Shown here piece after piece: positions 29,627 through 39,486 of a DNA stretch of 64,000 nucleotides. The position numbers and the translations under genes were made by a program. Source of the stretch: Verrucomicrobiota bacterium (GTDB lineage Bacteria > Verrucomicrobiota > Verrucomicrobiia > Chthoniobacterales > UBA10450); contig QHOS01000024.1 in NCBI GenBank assembly GCA_003219415.1, positions 1 to 64,000 of the forward strand. The letters run 5' to 3'. The notes below the pieces were generated by a model, which made no database searches, was not told where the DNA came from, and saw nothing but the letters and a program-made list of their open reading frames with translations. Each line of letters begins with the position of its first letter. The first letter of the stretch is position 1.

Positions 29627-29731
29627 ATGGGCTCTCTCAAGAAAAGACGAAAAGCGAAAATTGCGAAGCATAAGCGCCGCAAGCGCATGAAGGCGAATCG
29701 GCATAAGAAACGGCTCCGATATAAAGCGTAA
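29627..29731 (+). CDS. AURKAIP1/COX24 (mS38-like) short basic protein, 34 aa
   Basis: Read directly: MGSLKKRRKAKIAKHKRRKRMKANRHKKRLRYKA*; below the ORF-track length cut-off. Confidence 0.85.
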   Translation: MGSLKKRRKAKIAKHKRRKRMKANRHKKRLRYKA

Positions 29732-29857
29732 CAGGAGTTTGTCGCGAGGCTATAACGGGCCTGCCGCCCGCATCCATGAGAAGCACAGCCAGCACGGTCG
29801 CCTCTACAGGTTAGGGTAAGGTTTGCGGAGGCTGTGCCCAAAGCTACCATTTAAGAT

Positions 29858-31681
29858 GTGAGGAGGCCCAAAAAGCGGAGCGTTTCGCTGCGCCGGTGGT
29901 TTTTCATTGCGTTCGCTTTTCTCATTAGCGCGAGTGCAGCGGTCGCTCGAACGCCGAAATCTTCATCGGCGGCACCAAAAAAGACTGGTCGCCAGGACGA
30001 TTCGCTCTATGCCAAGCCGGCTGCCGATCTTGCCCTGCGTTCGGAAGGCGCACATAAAGCGGATGCGCTGATCCATTTTGTCGAGGGAATGTCATTCGAA
30101 GAAAATGGCGAGATGGATCGTGCGCTGGAGGCGTATCGCAAAGTGCTAAATGTCGATCCCGGCCAATCGCAACTCGCTTCGCGCGTTGCGGCTTTGCTGA
30201 TAGAGCAGGATGATTTTCCGCAGGCGATTGACGTGTTGAAAGATGCAATCAAGGCAAACCCGAAAGATGCAGACCCGTATCAACAACTCGCATTCATTTA
30301 TGCGAAATATCTTAAGAAAACCGATCAGGCTATCGATTATGCCAATCGGGCAGTTACCCTCAATCCCGGGGACATCGAAGGTTACCAGCGCCTCGTGGAA
30401 ATCGAAGTTGCGGCCGGGCAAGAGAAAAAGGCGCTGGAAGTTCTGGATCGTGCCACAAAGGTTCGCAGCAACGACGCCAACTTCTGGATGCGTCTGGGCA
30501 AACTTTACGTGGCCATTCTTTTCAAGTCCGATTCACAGCCGAAGCCTGACGAACTGAAAAGGACCAACGAAATTTTCAAAAAGGCAGCCGAACACGCCGG
30601 CGATGATCCTGCGATTCTAAAAGATGTCGCCGATTACTATGCAGCCTCGCAGCAATTGAAAGACGCAATTCCGCTTTATCTGCACGTTCTCGAGTTGCAA
30701 CCGGACGATGCAAATGCGCGAGAGAAACTGGCGACTGGTTTTATCCTTACGAATCAGCGCGGTAAGGCAGTTGAGATGCTCGAGCAAATCATCAAAGAGC
30801 ATCCTGAAAAGTACCAAACCTACGATTTATTAGCGCAGGTGCTGGATGATGAAGCACGATCGCTCCAACGCGCCAAAAGAGTTGACGAAGCAAAAGCGAT
30901 CTTTGCGAAAGTGGCCGCAAATTATGAGCAAAGCCTGCTGATTAATCCAAATCACGTGGGCACATACTTGCATCTGGCGGAACTGCTGCTTGGCCCTTTA
31001 AAAGATGCCGATCGCGGGGTCAGATTGCTGACAGAAGCCCGGCGTCGATTTACGGGGGCGCCGGAGATCGTTTACTATCTGGCCATTGCCCAAAGCGAGG
31101 CGAAACAGACCCAGCAGGCCGTGGCGACCTTTGAGGAGGCACTCCGCGAAGCGCAACTCGACCAGGGCAATGACATGGTAAATGCCAAGTTCTATTTCAA
31201 CTATGGCGCGACAGCAGAGCAGGCCGGCCTGTACCAAAAGGCAGCTGATCTTCTTCGCAAATCGATCGCTCTAGATCCGGCGAACTCTGCGGAAGCCTGC
31301 AATTATCTCGGCTACATGTGGGCCGATCACAACATGAACCTGGACGAAGCCGAAACGATGATTAACCGCGCGCTCGAGATAGAACCTAATAACGCTTCTT
31401 ACCTCGACAGCCTCGGTTGGGTTGAGTACCGAAAAGGCAAACCTGATCAAGCTTTGAGCAACCTGCTCCGTGCTGCAAAAACTGCCGACCACGATGACCC
31501 AGTTATCTTTGAGCACATTGGCGACGCCTATTTCAAATTGAATCGCCTTTCGGAAGCGCTGGAATCCTGGCAAAAAGCGCTGGCGCTCGATCCAAAAAAT
31601 AAGAACCTGGCGAACAAGATCGAAAGGACGAAGGCGCCCATTGGCAACGGTCCTCCAACAAAGACAAATCCAACCCAGTGA
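29858..31681 (+). CDS. TPR-repeat protein (signal anchor)
   Basis: GTG start; repeated TPR motifs (e.g. AIDYANRAVTLNPGDIEGYQRL, ALESWQKALALDPKNKNLANKI). Confidence 0.85.
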   Translation: MRRPKKRSVSLRRWFFIAFAFLISASAAVARTPKSSSAAPKKTGRQDDSLYAKPAADLALRSEGAHKADALIHFVEGMSFEENGEMDRALEAYRKVLNVDPGQSQLASRVAALLIEQDDFPQAIDVLKDAIKANPKDADPYQQLAFIYAKYLKKTDQAIDYANRAVTLNPGDIEGYQRLVEIEVAAGQEKKALEVLDRATKVRSNDANFWMRLGKLYVAILFKSDSQPKPDELKRTNEIFKKAAEHAGDDPAILKDVADYYAASQQLKDAIPLYLHVLELQPDDANAREKLATGFILTNQRGKAVEMLEQIIKEHPEKYQTYDLLAQVLDDEARSLQRAKRVDEAKAIFAKVAANYEQSLLINPNHVGTYLHLAELLLGPLKDADRGVRLLTEARRRFTGAPEIVYYLAIAQSEAKQTQQAVATFEEALREAQLDQGNDMVNAKFYFNYGATAEQAGLYQKAADLLRKSIALDPANSAEACNYLGYMWADHNMNLDEAETMINRALEIEPNNASYLDSLGWVEYRKGKPDQALSNLLRAAKTADHDDPVIFEHIGDAYFKLNRLSEALESWQKALALDPKNKNLANKIERTKAPIGNGPPTKTNPTQ

Positions 31682-33072
31682 CCCCCGACGTTCTCGCGAC
31701 GAACATAAGCGGTTATCCTACGCCGTGGCAGCGCAAGGTGATGTGGGCGGCTCTCACAGCCTTCTGTGTGGTTCTTCTCATCGTGATTATCGGCACGATG
31801 ATTTGGGCCAGCGCTAATGTCATTAGTTTCCTCCAACCGATCCTGATCCCAGTGGCCATCGCGGTTATTCTGACTTATCTGCTGGACCCGCTGGTGACAA
31901 AAATGTCTCGCGGGACGCTCAGTCGCACCAAGGCGGTGGCTCTTCTTTTTGCCATTGCCTTTTTTGCTCTCGGTGGATTGGCCGCGTGGCTCGTCCCGAC
32001 CATCTCAATACAAAGCGCGAATTTCGCAAAGCAAGTTCCTGCTTATACCGAGCGAGCCCGCGACTACATTGTGGATCTAATCTATCGATTCGATCAGACA
32101 TTCGGATTCCTCGGTAGTGGCCGTACGAAATCTGCATCGACAAGTTTTACCAACTGGCTCGTCGGACCGGCGCCCTCTCCTTCTCCTCATGCGCAACCGA
32201 CTGTCTCTCCTACACCTAAAGCTTTCGAGACGACCCCCGCTGCTGAAGCAATCGCGCCGAGCCCGCCAAAGCTGACCACTGCCGAACGCCAGCGCATCCA
32301 GGCGTACGTGGAAAAACAGATGCCTAATTTGCAGCAGGCACTTCCGACACTGATGGAAAAGTTCTGGGATATCCTTAAGAAAAGCATCGGTGGCTTTCTT
32401 GGTGTCACAGGATTTTTGCTCAGCCTAATCCTGGTGCCCATCTACCTTTTTTTTCTGTTGAACGAAAGGCCGCGGATTGAAGCGCACTGGAGAGAATATT
32501 TGCCTTTACGCGCGTCGCCCCTCAGAGACGAAGTCGCGGAGCTCTTGTCAGAAATCAACAGCTACGTCACCGCGTATTTTCGAGGGCAACTACTGGTGTG
32601 TCTGGTTGATGGGATCCTCATCGGCACAACGCTGACGATATTCCCCGGTCTCAATTTTGCGCCGGTGATTGGTGCACTCGTTGTCGTGCTGACCATGATT
32701 CCCTACATCGGGATCATCATCTGCTGGGTGCCGGCAGTTCTGATTGCAGCTTTCCAATGGGGCGACTGGACGCATCCTCTAATTGTGACTGGCATTTTCA
32801 TCATTGTTCAAAATCTCGAAGGCATATTTTACGCCCCGCGAATTGTTGGGAATTACGTTGGGTTGCATCCAATGACGGTGATCGTGTCGATCTTTGTCTG
32901 GGGTTTGATCATTGGCGGGATAATCGGTCCCCTTCTTGCCGTCCCGCTTACAGCCACCGTAAAGGTGTTATTGGGACGATATGTTTGGAGCCGGCGTTTG
33001 AGGGAGAAGATCGAGGACTCGGTGAAATCAATTCCTGTAGTTGAAGAGCCAGAGGTAGCCACGCGCTCTTAG
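31678..33072 (+). CDS. AI-2E/PerM family permease
   Basis: Multi-TM; FLQPILIPVAIAVILTYLLDPLV, PRIVGNYVGLHPMTVIVSIFVWGLIIGGIIGPLLAVPLTATVKVLL; 4-bp overlap with upstream TPR gene. Confidence 0.9.
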   Translation: MTPDVLATNISGYPTPWQRKVMWAALTAFCVVLLIVIIGTMIWASANVISFLQPILIPVAIAVILTYLLDPLVTKMSRGTLSRTKAVALLFAIAFFALGGLAAWLVPTISIQSANFAKQVPAYTERARDYIVDLIYRFDQTFGFLGSGRTKSASTSFTNWLVGPAPSPSPHAQPTVSPTPKAFETTPAAEAIAPSPPKLTTAERQRIQAYVEKQMPNLQQALPTLMEKFWDILKKSIGGFLGVTGFLLSLILVPIYLFFLLNERPRIEAHWREYLPLRASPLRDEVAELLSEINSYVTAYFRGQLLVCLVDGILIGTTLTIFPGLNFAPVIGALVVVLTMIPYIGIIICWVPAVLIAAFQWGDWTHPLIVTGIFIIVQNLEGIFYAPRIVGNYVGLHPMTVIVSIFVWGLIIGGIIGPLLAVPLTATVKVLLGRYVWSRRLREKIEDSVKSIPVVEEPEVATRS

Positions 33073-33136
33073 CCTCGGCAGCGGGCACGGGTGTGATGGA
33101 TTAGAACAAGCGGATCGTTGCGCCCCCAGACACGAC

Positions 33137-34984
33137 ATGAAAATCGCGGAGCGAGCCGAAGAGGCTGGATATAGAAGAATCGGCCAATCTCTCTTTGGTC
33201 TTGAATCCTTCTTCCGACGACAGCTCTGGCCAGCTCGTGTCGCTCTTGTAGCTGCTGGATTGGCAATTGCCATTGTACTTGGCACTCTTTTTCTCAGGTA
33301 CGGCTTGAAACTCTATGAAGACTGGCGCCAAACCCGCTTGCTACACGAAGCCGCTTCGATGTTGCAGCAGGGAAGATTTAGCGAAGCAACGCAGACCGCG
33401 CGAGAACTCTTGGCACAACATCCCAATTCTTTGCCGGCCCTCTATGTATTAGCTGAGGCAGCGGAGAAACAGAATCTCGAAGAAGCCATTTCATGGCGCG
33501 AACAAATCGTGCGCCTGCGCCCAAAAGATCCGGACAATCAGCTTAATCTCGTTTCCGCGGCACTGCGTTTTGGAAAGCTCGATCTTGCTCGAAAGGCGCT
33601 CGATCAGATTCCCGCCGGTGATCGTGACAGGGCTGCGTTTCACGTTGTTGCAGGCTGGTTGGCTTGCGCCGAAGGAAACTTTGCCGAACAAGAAGAACAA
33701 TTTGCCGTTGCCGTAAAAAAAGAACCTAAGAATGATCTCTACCAGTTCAATCTCGCAGCGCTGCAAATCCACGATGCACAAAAGAACGCGAACGCCCGCG
33801 AAAATCTCGAGCGACTCAGCAAGCTCGCGCCCTATCGGACCGGCGCGCTGCGCGCTTTGCTTAATGATGCTGTGGCACGCAATGACCTGTTAGTGGGGGA
33901 TAACTTCGCGCAACAGCTCCAAATGTCGCAGGAGGTCACCTTCGGCGATTATCTTCTCTGCCTGAATTTTTATCGAAAGCTCGATGAGAAAAAATTCCAT
34001 CTACTGCTGGAACGCGTAAAACCTTTTGCCGCAAAGAATCCATCCGATCTCGCATCGCTTATGAGATGGATGAACGAAAATGGACTTGCTGGAGAGGTTG
34101 CCAAGTGGATCGAGAAGCTTCCGGCCGAGAAACTGACTGCACCGCCCGCCGCTGTTGCGGTGGCAGACGCTTACGCCAATGCGAAAAATTGGGTGCGTTT
34201 GAAACGATGGACTCGCAAGGGAATGTGGGGCGAATCCGATTACCTGCGCCTTGCATATCAGGCAATTGCCACGCGTCAATCACGACAAGATGGTGTGGAC
34301 AGAGAATACCATGCGCTTTGGCGCGCCGCAGAACAATCGACACACGACCAGCCCGAGCGCGAAGTTGTCCTCGCGCGTCTCGCTTCGAAATGGAATCTGG
34401 AGAAAGAATCCGAACAATTGTGGCTGCGCGTCGCAGAAGATCCCCCCATGCGACGCGAGGCGCTGGACGCGCTTCGCCGGCTTTATCGCAAGACCAACGA
34501 CACCGAAAAACTTTACGATGTTCTCCAGCGTCTACACGATAGCTCTCCAAACGAAGCGCCGATCACGGCGGATCTGGCGCGACTAGGCCTGAACCTCGAG
34601 CGAAACGTAGAACGCTCGCATGAACTCGCGAAAGAGGCCCATGACCGCGCGCCGAACGAGGTCAACTGCGCCGTGACTTATGCGTTCTCTCTGTATCGCC
34701 TTGGCCGAAACCCGGAGGGCCTTGCAACTATTCAAGGATTGTCAGCAGACCAATTACGCGACCCGCACGCAGCAGTTTACGCGGCGCTATTGCTGGCCGA
34801 CGCAGGCCAAATCGACACCGCAAAGGATTACGTGACCGCTGCGGACGACGAGATTTATCCGGAAGAAAAATTAGTGCTCGACGAGGCGAAAGCAAAAATC
34901 GCCAGAGTATCTGCAGCTCCGCCGCCAGCAGTTTCACCAGTTTTTGCCCAACCGAGTCCAATGCCAGCGGCTTCGCCACGTTGA
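33137..34984 (+). CDS. TPR-containing membrane-anchored protein
   Basis: N-terminal TM (ARVALVAAGLAIAIVLGTLFL) followed by TPR-like repeats. Confidence 0.75.
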   Translation: MKIAERAEEAGYRRIGQSLFGLESFFRRQLWPARVALVAAGLAIAIVLGTLFLRYGLKLYEDWRQTRLLHEAASMLQQGRFSEATQTARELLAQHPNSLPALYVLAEAAEKQNLEEAISWREQIVRLRPKDPDNQLNLVSAALRFGKLDLARKALDQIPAGDRDRAAFHVVAGWLACAEGNFAEQEEQFAVAVKKEPKNDLYQFNLAALQIHDAQKNANARENLERLSKLAPYRTGALRALLNDAVARNDLLVGDNFAQQLQMSQEVTFGDYLLCLNFYRKLDEKKFHLLLERVKPFAAKNPSDLASLMRWMNENGLAGEVAKWIEKLPAEKLTAPPAAVAVADAYANAKNWVRLKRWTRKGMWGESDYLRLAYQAIATRQSRQDGVDREYHALWRAAEQSTHDQPEREVVLARLASKWNLEKESEQLWLRVAEDPPMRREALDALRRLYRKTNDTEKLYDVLQRLHDSSPNEAPITADLARLGLNLERNVERSHELAKEAHDRAPNEVNCAVTYAFSLYRLGRNPEGLATIQGLSADQLRDPHAAVYAALLLADAGQIDTAKDYVTAADDEIYPEEKLVLDEAKAKIARVSAAPPPAVSPVFAQPSPMPAASPR

Positions 34985-35019
34985 ACGTTAAGTTCGATCC
35001 ATTGTAACGTTGTAACGAA

Positions 35020-35850
35020 TCACACGGGCTTGCCCTGCGCCTTTTCCTCTCTCGCGATCGCCCTTGTCCAATGCGCAATATCCTTGGCATTCATATGGAC
35101 ACGTTGCTGCAGTCTCGCATCGCGAAATCCCCGCTCGTGAATGTCCATGAGATATTGCTTTCGCGAAAGCAGCGTGCCGCGACAAATGCGGTCAGCTCCG
35201 GCAGTGCGCTTCTCGTTTTGCAACCGCCCAATCAAATCGTCCATGATTGCGGCGGGAATTTTATCGCGCTCGCTCGGATAAATGTAACCGAACAACACCA
35301 AATGACTGAGCAACACTGGCCAGTCCGGACCGAAGCGACGAACCAGGTGCGCCCAGTCGAGTTTCTCTGCGCAACTTTGAAGGATGTGCGCAATGTCGGC
35401 GCCGTCGAACCGTTCGCGTTCCATAATGTACGCCTTCATCCAAATCATTTCCTCTGGCGCACAAAGCTTCACCGACAAGCCAAGGAACTCGTGACCATGC
35501 GCCCGCTCGAACCATGAGTCATCCACTTCGCACAATCCGTTTCCGGCGCGAAAAATCATATCAACATGATCGCGGCCGCGGCTGGCTTTGGCGAGCCAAT
35601 GCGGAAAAGTCTTTTTCGTCTTGTAGCCCGCGCGCTTAAGTGCGTCGAGGGCCAAATCGACATGCTGCGGTCGCAAGTATAGATCGAAGTCTTTTGTCTG
35701 ACGCGAGACGCCTGCGTAAACTTCCACTACGTAAGCGCCGCCGATCAAAAACGGAATGTCCGTATCCTGCAATGCGACCACTGATCTGCGATGAAGGCGA
35801 TCGCTTTTGTCTTTCCTTCTCTTAGCTGCTGCCCTCGTTGGCGTCATCAC
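35020..35850 (-). CDS. Nucleotidyltransferase-like protein
   Basis: FLIGGAYVVEVYAGVSRQTKDFDLYL (GG...DXD pol-beta-like motif). Confidence 0.7.
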   Translation of the reverse strand: MMTPTRAAAKRRKDKSDRLHRRSVVALQDTDIPFLIGGAYVVEVYAGVSRQTKDFDLYLRPQHVDLALDALKRAGYKTKKTFPHWLAKASRGRDHVDMIFRAGNGLCEVDDSWFERAHGHEFLGLSVKLCAPEEMIWMKAYIMERERFDGADIAHILQSCAEKLDWAHLVRRFGPDWPVLLSHLVLFGYIYPSERDKIPAAIMDDLIGRLQNEKRTAGADRICRGTLLSRKQYLMDIHERGFRDARLQQRVHMNAKDIAHWTRAIAREEKAQGKPV

Positions 35851-35981
35851 CCATCATAACGCAACTAAAGCGCGTGACACGCGCATGGAGGAGTAAGTTC
35901 CCGCGAACCCGTTCAAGGCTTCGCAACGCTTTCCTGCTCCGAAACGTCCATTGAAGCGAGCGATTACGTTTCTCAAAGAGA

Positions 35982-36701
35982 ATGGCTAAGCGAGCGCTAC
36001 GAATCGCTGCGACCGCGGACCTTCATTACGGTAAACACTCGCGTGGCACGCTGCATGAGGCATTCGCCGAGATTTCAAGCAGCGCTGATATCCTGTTGCT
36101 TTGCGGCGACCTCACCGATTATGGACTTCCTGAGGAAGCTGAGGCACTCATTGCTGATATTCGATCTGCCGTGAAAATCCCGATGCTTGCAGTGCTTGGT
36201 AATCACGATTTCGAATCAGGAAAACCGGAATTGGTTGGCAAGGTGCTCGATGACGCGGGAATCAATGTGCTCGATGGCGAAGCCATTGAAATCGCAGGAG
36301 TCGGCTTTGCCGGCGTCGCTGGTTTCGGGGGCGGTTTCGGCCGGCGGATGTTAAACGCATGGGGCGAACCGCTCATCAAACAGTTCGTGCAAGAATCAAT
36401 TAGTCACGCCGTACGGCTGGAACAGGCGCTCGCTAAGTTGCAAACAGAACAGCGAATCGTAGTGCTACATTACTCTCCTATTCGGGCCACGCTGGAAGGA
36501 GAAGATCCTGAGATTTTTGCTTTTCTCGGTTCCAGCAGGTTGGAAGAGCCGATCAACCGGTTCCGGGTCAACGCAGTATTTCACGGGCACGCCCACAACG
36601 GAATTCTCGAAGGAAAAACTTCGACGGGCATTCCCGTTTATAACGTCTCTGCGCCGGCACTTCGTAAAACCGGCAAACCTTACCGCATTGTCGAGGTGTA
36701 G
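35982..36701 (+). CDS. Calcineurin-like metallophosphoesterase
   Basis: TADLHYG, LCGDLTDYG, VLGNHDFE, GHAHNG motifs. Confidence 0.92.
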   Translation: MAKRALRIAATADLHYGKHSRGTLHEAFAEISSSADILLLCGDLTDYGLPEEAEALIADIRSAVKIPMLAVLGNHDFESGKPELVGKVLDDAGINVLDGEAIEIAGVGFAGVAGFGGGFGRRMLNAWGEPLIKQFVQESISHAVRLEQALAKLQTEQRIVVLHYSPIRATLEGEDPEIFAFLGSSRLEEPINRFRVNAVFHGHAHNGILEGKTSTGIPVYNVSAPALRKTGKPYRIVEV

Positions 36702-36720
36702 GGCGTCTGTGTCAGACGCC
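36698..36720 (+). repeat. GTAG-headed REP-like hairpin; its TAG forms the stop codon of the phosphoesterase gene
   Basis: GTAG-GGCGTCTG-TGT-CAGACGCC, perfect 8-bp stem. Confidence 0.7.
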
Positions 36721-37251
36721 AATCGATCCGAGCGGTTTCTCACTCATAACGCGCCATGCTTCTACATCGGCGCGGTTTCGTGTCGGGGAAACGCATCGGA
36801 CAGCTTTCAATGAATCAAACGTCACTTCCGGAAACGGCACTTCAATTGAGCGGGCCAAATGGCGCCGTGTTTGCACCGACATCCTCTTATAAATCAAGCT
36901 TAAGTGCGGCTTGAGATCGTAACCGGACGGATTTTGTGCGGCGCCACGAATGGCTTGATTAAGCTGCCGCAATTTCGAGTTCAGCCCGAATTCGACAAAG
37001 AGTGTTTTGATAAATTCATCGGAATGGCTGACCTCGAGCGCTTGGAGCGCGATGGGCTCGCAATCTCGAGCGGCCTTTGAAAGTGTTGCATTAACTGCAT
37101 CTGTGCTATCCGCTCCGACGTAAATCGTCACGTGCGGCCCGAAAACAGGCGCATCATATCGGCGCGCGAGATCGTTAATCAAATCCTGAAAGAAGCGGCG
37201 CGCCGGCTCAGCCGGTATGAGCCAGTGAGCAATAACAGTTCGTCTAGACAC
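36712..37251 (-). CDS. 2H phosphoesterase / cyclic phosphodiesterase-like (2'-5' RNA ligase superfamily)
   Basis: Two H-x-[ST]-h motifs: FGPHVTIYVG and LKPHLSLIYK; start codon uncertain (GTG assumed). Confidence 0.75.
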   Translation of the reverse strand: MSRRTVIAHWLIPAEPARRFFQDLINDLARRYDAPVFGPHVTIYVGADSTDAVNATLSKAARDCEPIALQALEVSHSDEFIKTLFVEFGLNSKLRQLNQAIRGAAQNPSGYDLKPHLSLIYKRMSVQTRRHLARSIEVPFPEVTFDSLKAVRCVSPTRNRADVEAWRVMSEKPLGSIGV

Positions 37252-37276
37252 GGGCAGGGCGCAGAACAATCTGCGG

Positions 37277-37732
37277 TTAACTCCACTTCTGCAATTCAAC
37301 AATATTTCCTTCAGGATCTCGCGCATACACGACTCGAAGAACCCCGACGTCATCTACTTCTGTGGTAACCGTGTTTCCGACTGTGCTGCCGCCAGCCGCA
37401 ATCACTGCCCGCAACGCCTCGTCTACATCGTCCACGGCAAACGCGATGTGACCGAACCCGCACTGGTTCGCGGACGGCAGTTCGGGCTCGACCAATTGGT
37501 TATAGCTGAAAATCTCAAGCGTTGGACCATCATCGCCGTAACCGGGCAATTGCAGATGAACGCCGCTAAGATGCGCGTTCCGAAGCGAAGTCAATTGATC
37601 CAGCCAGGCGCCAGACATATCGCGCTCCGGACGCTTGGGCTCACATCCGAAGACTTCGGAATAGAATCGAACCAGTCTTTTCCAATCTCTGGCAATCAGA
37701 TTTGTGTGAACGTATTCGGCGCGGATTGGCAT
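37277..37732 (-). CDS. VOC (glyoxalase/bleomycin resistance) family protein
   Basis: EYVHTNLIARDWKRLVRFYSEVFGCEP, GFGHIAFAVDDVDEAL, ARDPEGNIVELQ. Confidence 0.9.
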   Translation of the reverse strand: MPIRAEYVHTNLIARDWKRLVRFYSEVFGCEPKRPERDMSGAWLDQLTSLRNAHLSGVHLQLPGYGDDGPTLEIFSYNQLVEPELPSANQCGFGHIAFAVDDVDEALRAVIAAGGSTVGNTVTTEVDDVGVLRVVYARDPEGNIVELQKWS

Positions 37733-37783
37733 TATCGCCTCCTTTGCTAAAGTCTTTCAGATACTAGCGCGTGATCTTCCTTT

Positions 37784-38146
37784 ATGCCGACCAATGTTCT
37801 TGGAACTGAACTGAAATGTTGTTGTCGGGATCCGATGACTGGATTTTACCGGGACGGATTTTGTCGAACGGGCCCTGAAGACCTTGGTCTTCATACGGTC
37901 TGCGTGAAAGTCACGCAGGAATTTCTCGATTTCTCGATGCTCGATGGAAACGACCTTATCACGCCGCATCTGGAATGGGGCTTCCCCGGACTGAAGCCGG
38001 GTGACAAATGGTGCGTGTGCGTGACGCGCTGGAAAAGCGCTCTGGATCACAATCGCGCGGCTCCGATTGACCTTGAAGCCACGCATGCCTCCGCTCTCGA
38101 GTTCGTCACGCTGGAAGAACTAAAGGCGCACGCGCTCTCACAGTAG
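37784..38146 (+). CDS. DUF2237 family protein
   Basis: NVLGTELKCCCRDPMTGFYRDGFCRTGPEDLGLHTVCV...TQEFLDFS pattern. Confidence 0.85.
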   Translation: MPTNVLGTELKCCCRDPMTGFYRDGFCRTGPEDLGLHTVCVKVTQEFLDFSMLDGNDLITPHLEWGFPGLKPGDKWCVCVTRWKSALDHNRAAPIDLEATHASALEFVTLEELKAHALSQ

Positions 38147-38193
38147 CGTGCGCGGTTGAATTAGAGTCCGTTTGCCGCCACGCTAACGCCGAA

Positions 38194-39486
38194 TTGAAAC
38201 TGCCGTTTAGTCTTTTTCTGGCGCTGCGCTACCTGAAACCAAAGCGCACGTTTCTCTCGATTATCACACTGATCTCAATTCTCGGCGTGATGCTGGGCGT
38301 AACAGTGCTGATCCTGGTGATTTCTGTCATGACCGGGTTCGATCGTGAGCTGCGTCAGAAAGTGATCGATTTCGATGCACACATTCTCGTGAGCACGGAG
38401 GACGTGTTGCGCGACTGGCGAACACTCAAAACAAAAATCGACAACACGCCCGGCGTGGTTGCGACGGCTCCCTACATCCAGGGACCGGTGATCGTCGAAT
38501 TTCAAAACAAGCGAGTCGCCCCAATGATTCGCGGTGTCGATCCCGCAGAAGAAGAGAAGGTCATCCCTCTGAGAAAATTCATCAAATACGGCAATCTCAA
38601 TCTGGAAGGCGAATCGACCGTACTTGGGATTGAGCTTGCGCGAAAACTGCAGGTAAACGTTGGGGACAAAATCACAGTCTATTCGCCGGGCAATCTTGGA
38701 CAGATTCTCGATGGCATTAAAAAATTGGAAAATGCCCAGGGGGAGGAAGAAAAAAAAGCGATCGATCAATTGCGCGACGTAATCCTGCCGAAAGAACTGA
38801 CCGTTACCGGTATTTTTGAGACAGGTCATTACCTGCACGATTCGGAGTTTCTGCTAGTGCCGATCTATGTCGGACAGGAGTTATACGGACTGGGAGACGG
38901 ATTGCACGGCATTACCGTCAGGACTGAGAACCCCTACGGCGCTGAGCGCGTGAAACAAGCAATCGAACGATTTCTTGAGCCACCGCAATACGCGCAAACC
39001 TGGATCGACATGAACAGCCAGTTTTTCGAAGCAGTGCGGCTCGAGCGCACTGTGATGTTTTTCCTGTTGTTCTTCATCGTGGTCGTTGCGGCCTTCGGAA
39101 TCATGAGCACGCTCATTACGGTAACGGTTCAAAAGCGGCGGGAGATCGGAATCGTGAAAGCGCTCGGGGCAAACATTGCCCAAATCATCTGGGTCTTTCT
39201 TGGCCAGGGAACAATCGTTGGGCTCTTTGGAACTCTGACGGGGCTAGGACTTGGAATGACGTTGATCCGTTACCGCAACGAGTTCAGTCACTGGCTCGCA
39301 TCGACATTGCACATCGAGATTTTCCCGCGCGAAGTCTATCAATTTTCATCGATTCCCGCGGAAGTGATTCCGCGAGATGTCGCTATCATTTGTATCAGCG
39401 CATTTTTTATTTGCTCGATTGCCGCGCTCATTCCGGCGTACTTCGCCGCGCGCCTCGATCCGGTTAAAGCGCTGCGTTATGAATGA
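38194..39486 (+). CDS. LolC/LolE-type ABC transporter permease
   Basis: ALRYLKPKRTFLSIITLISILGVMLGVTVLILVISVMTGFDRELRQKV and C-terminal FtsX-like TM block; TTG start. Confidence 0.88.
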   Translation: MKLPFSLFLALRYLKPKRTFLSIITLISILGVMLGVTVLILVISVMTGFDRELRQKVIDFDAHILVSTEDVLRDWRTLKTKIDNTPGVVATAPYIQGPVIVEFQNKRVAPMIRGVDPAEEEKVIPLRKFIKYGNLNLEGESTVLGIELARKLQVNVGDKITVYSPGNLGQILDGIKKLENAQGEEEKKAIDQLRDVILPKELTVTGIFETGHYLHDSEFLLVPIYVGQELYGLGDGLHGITVRTENPYGAERVKQAIERFLEPPQYAQTWIDMNSQFFEAVRLERTVMFFLLFFIVVVAAFGIMSTLITVTVQKRREIGIVKALGANIAQIIWVFLGQGTIVGLFGTLTGLGLGMTLIRYRNEFSHWLASTLHIEIFPREVYQFSSIPAEVIPRDVAIICISAFFICSIAALIPAYFAARLDPVKALRYE

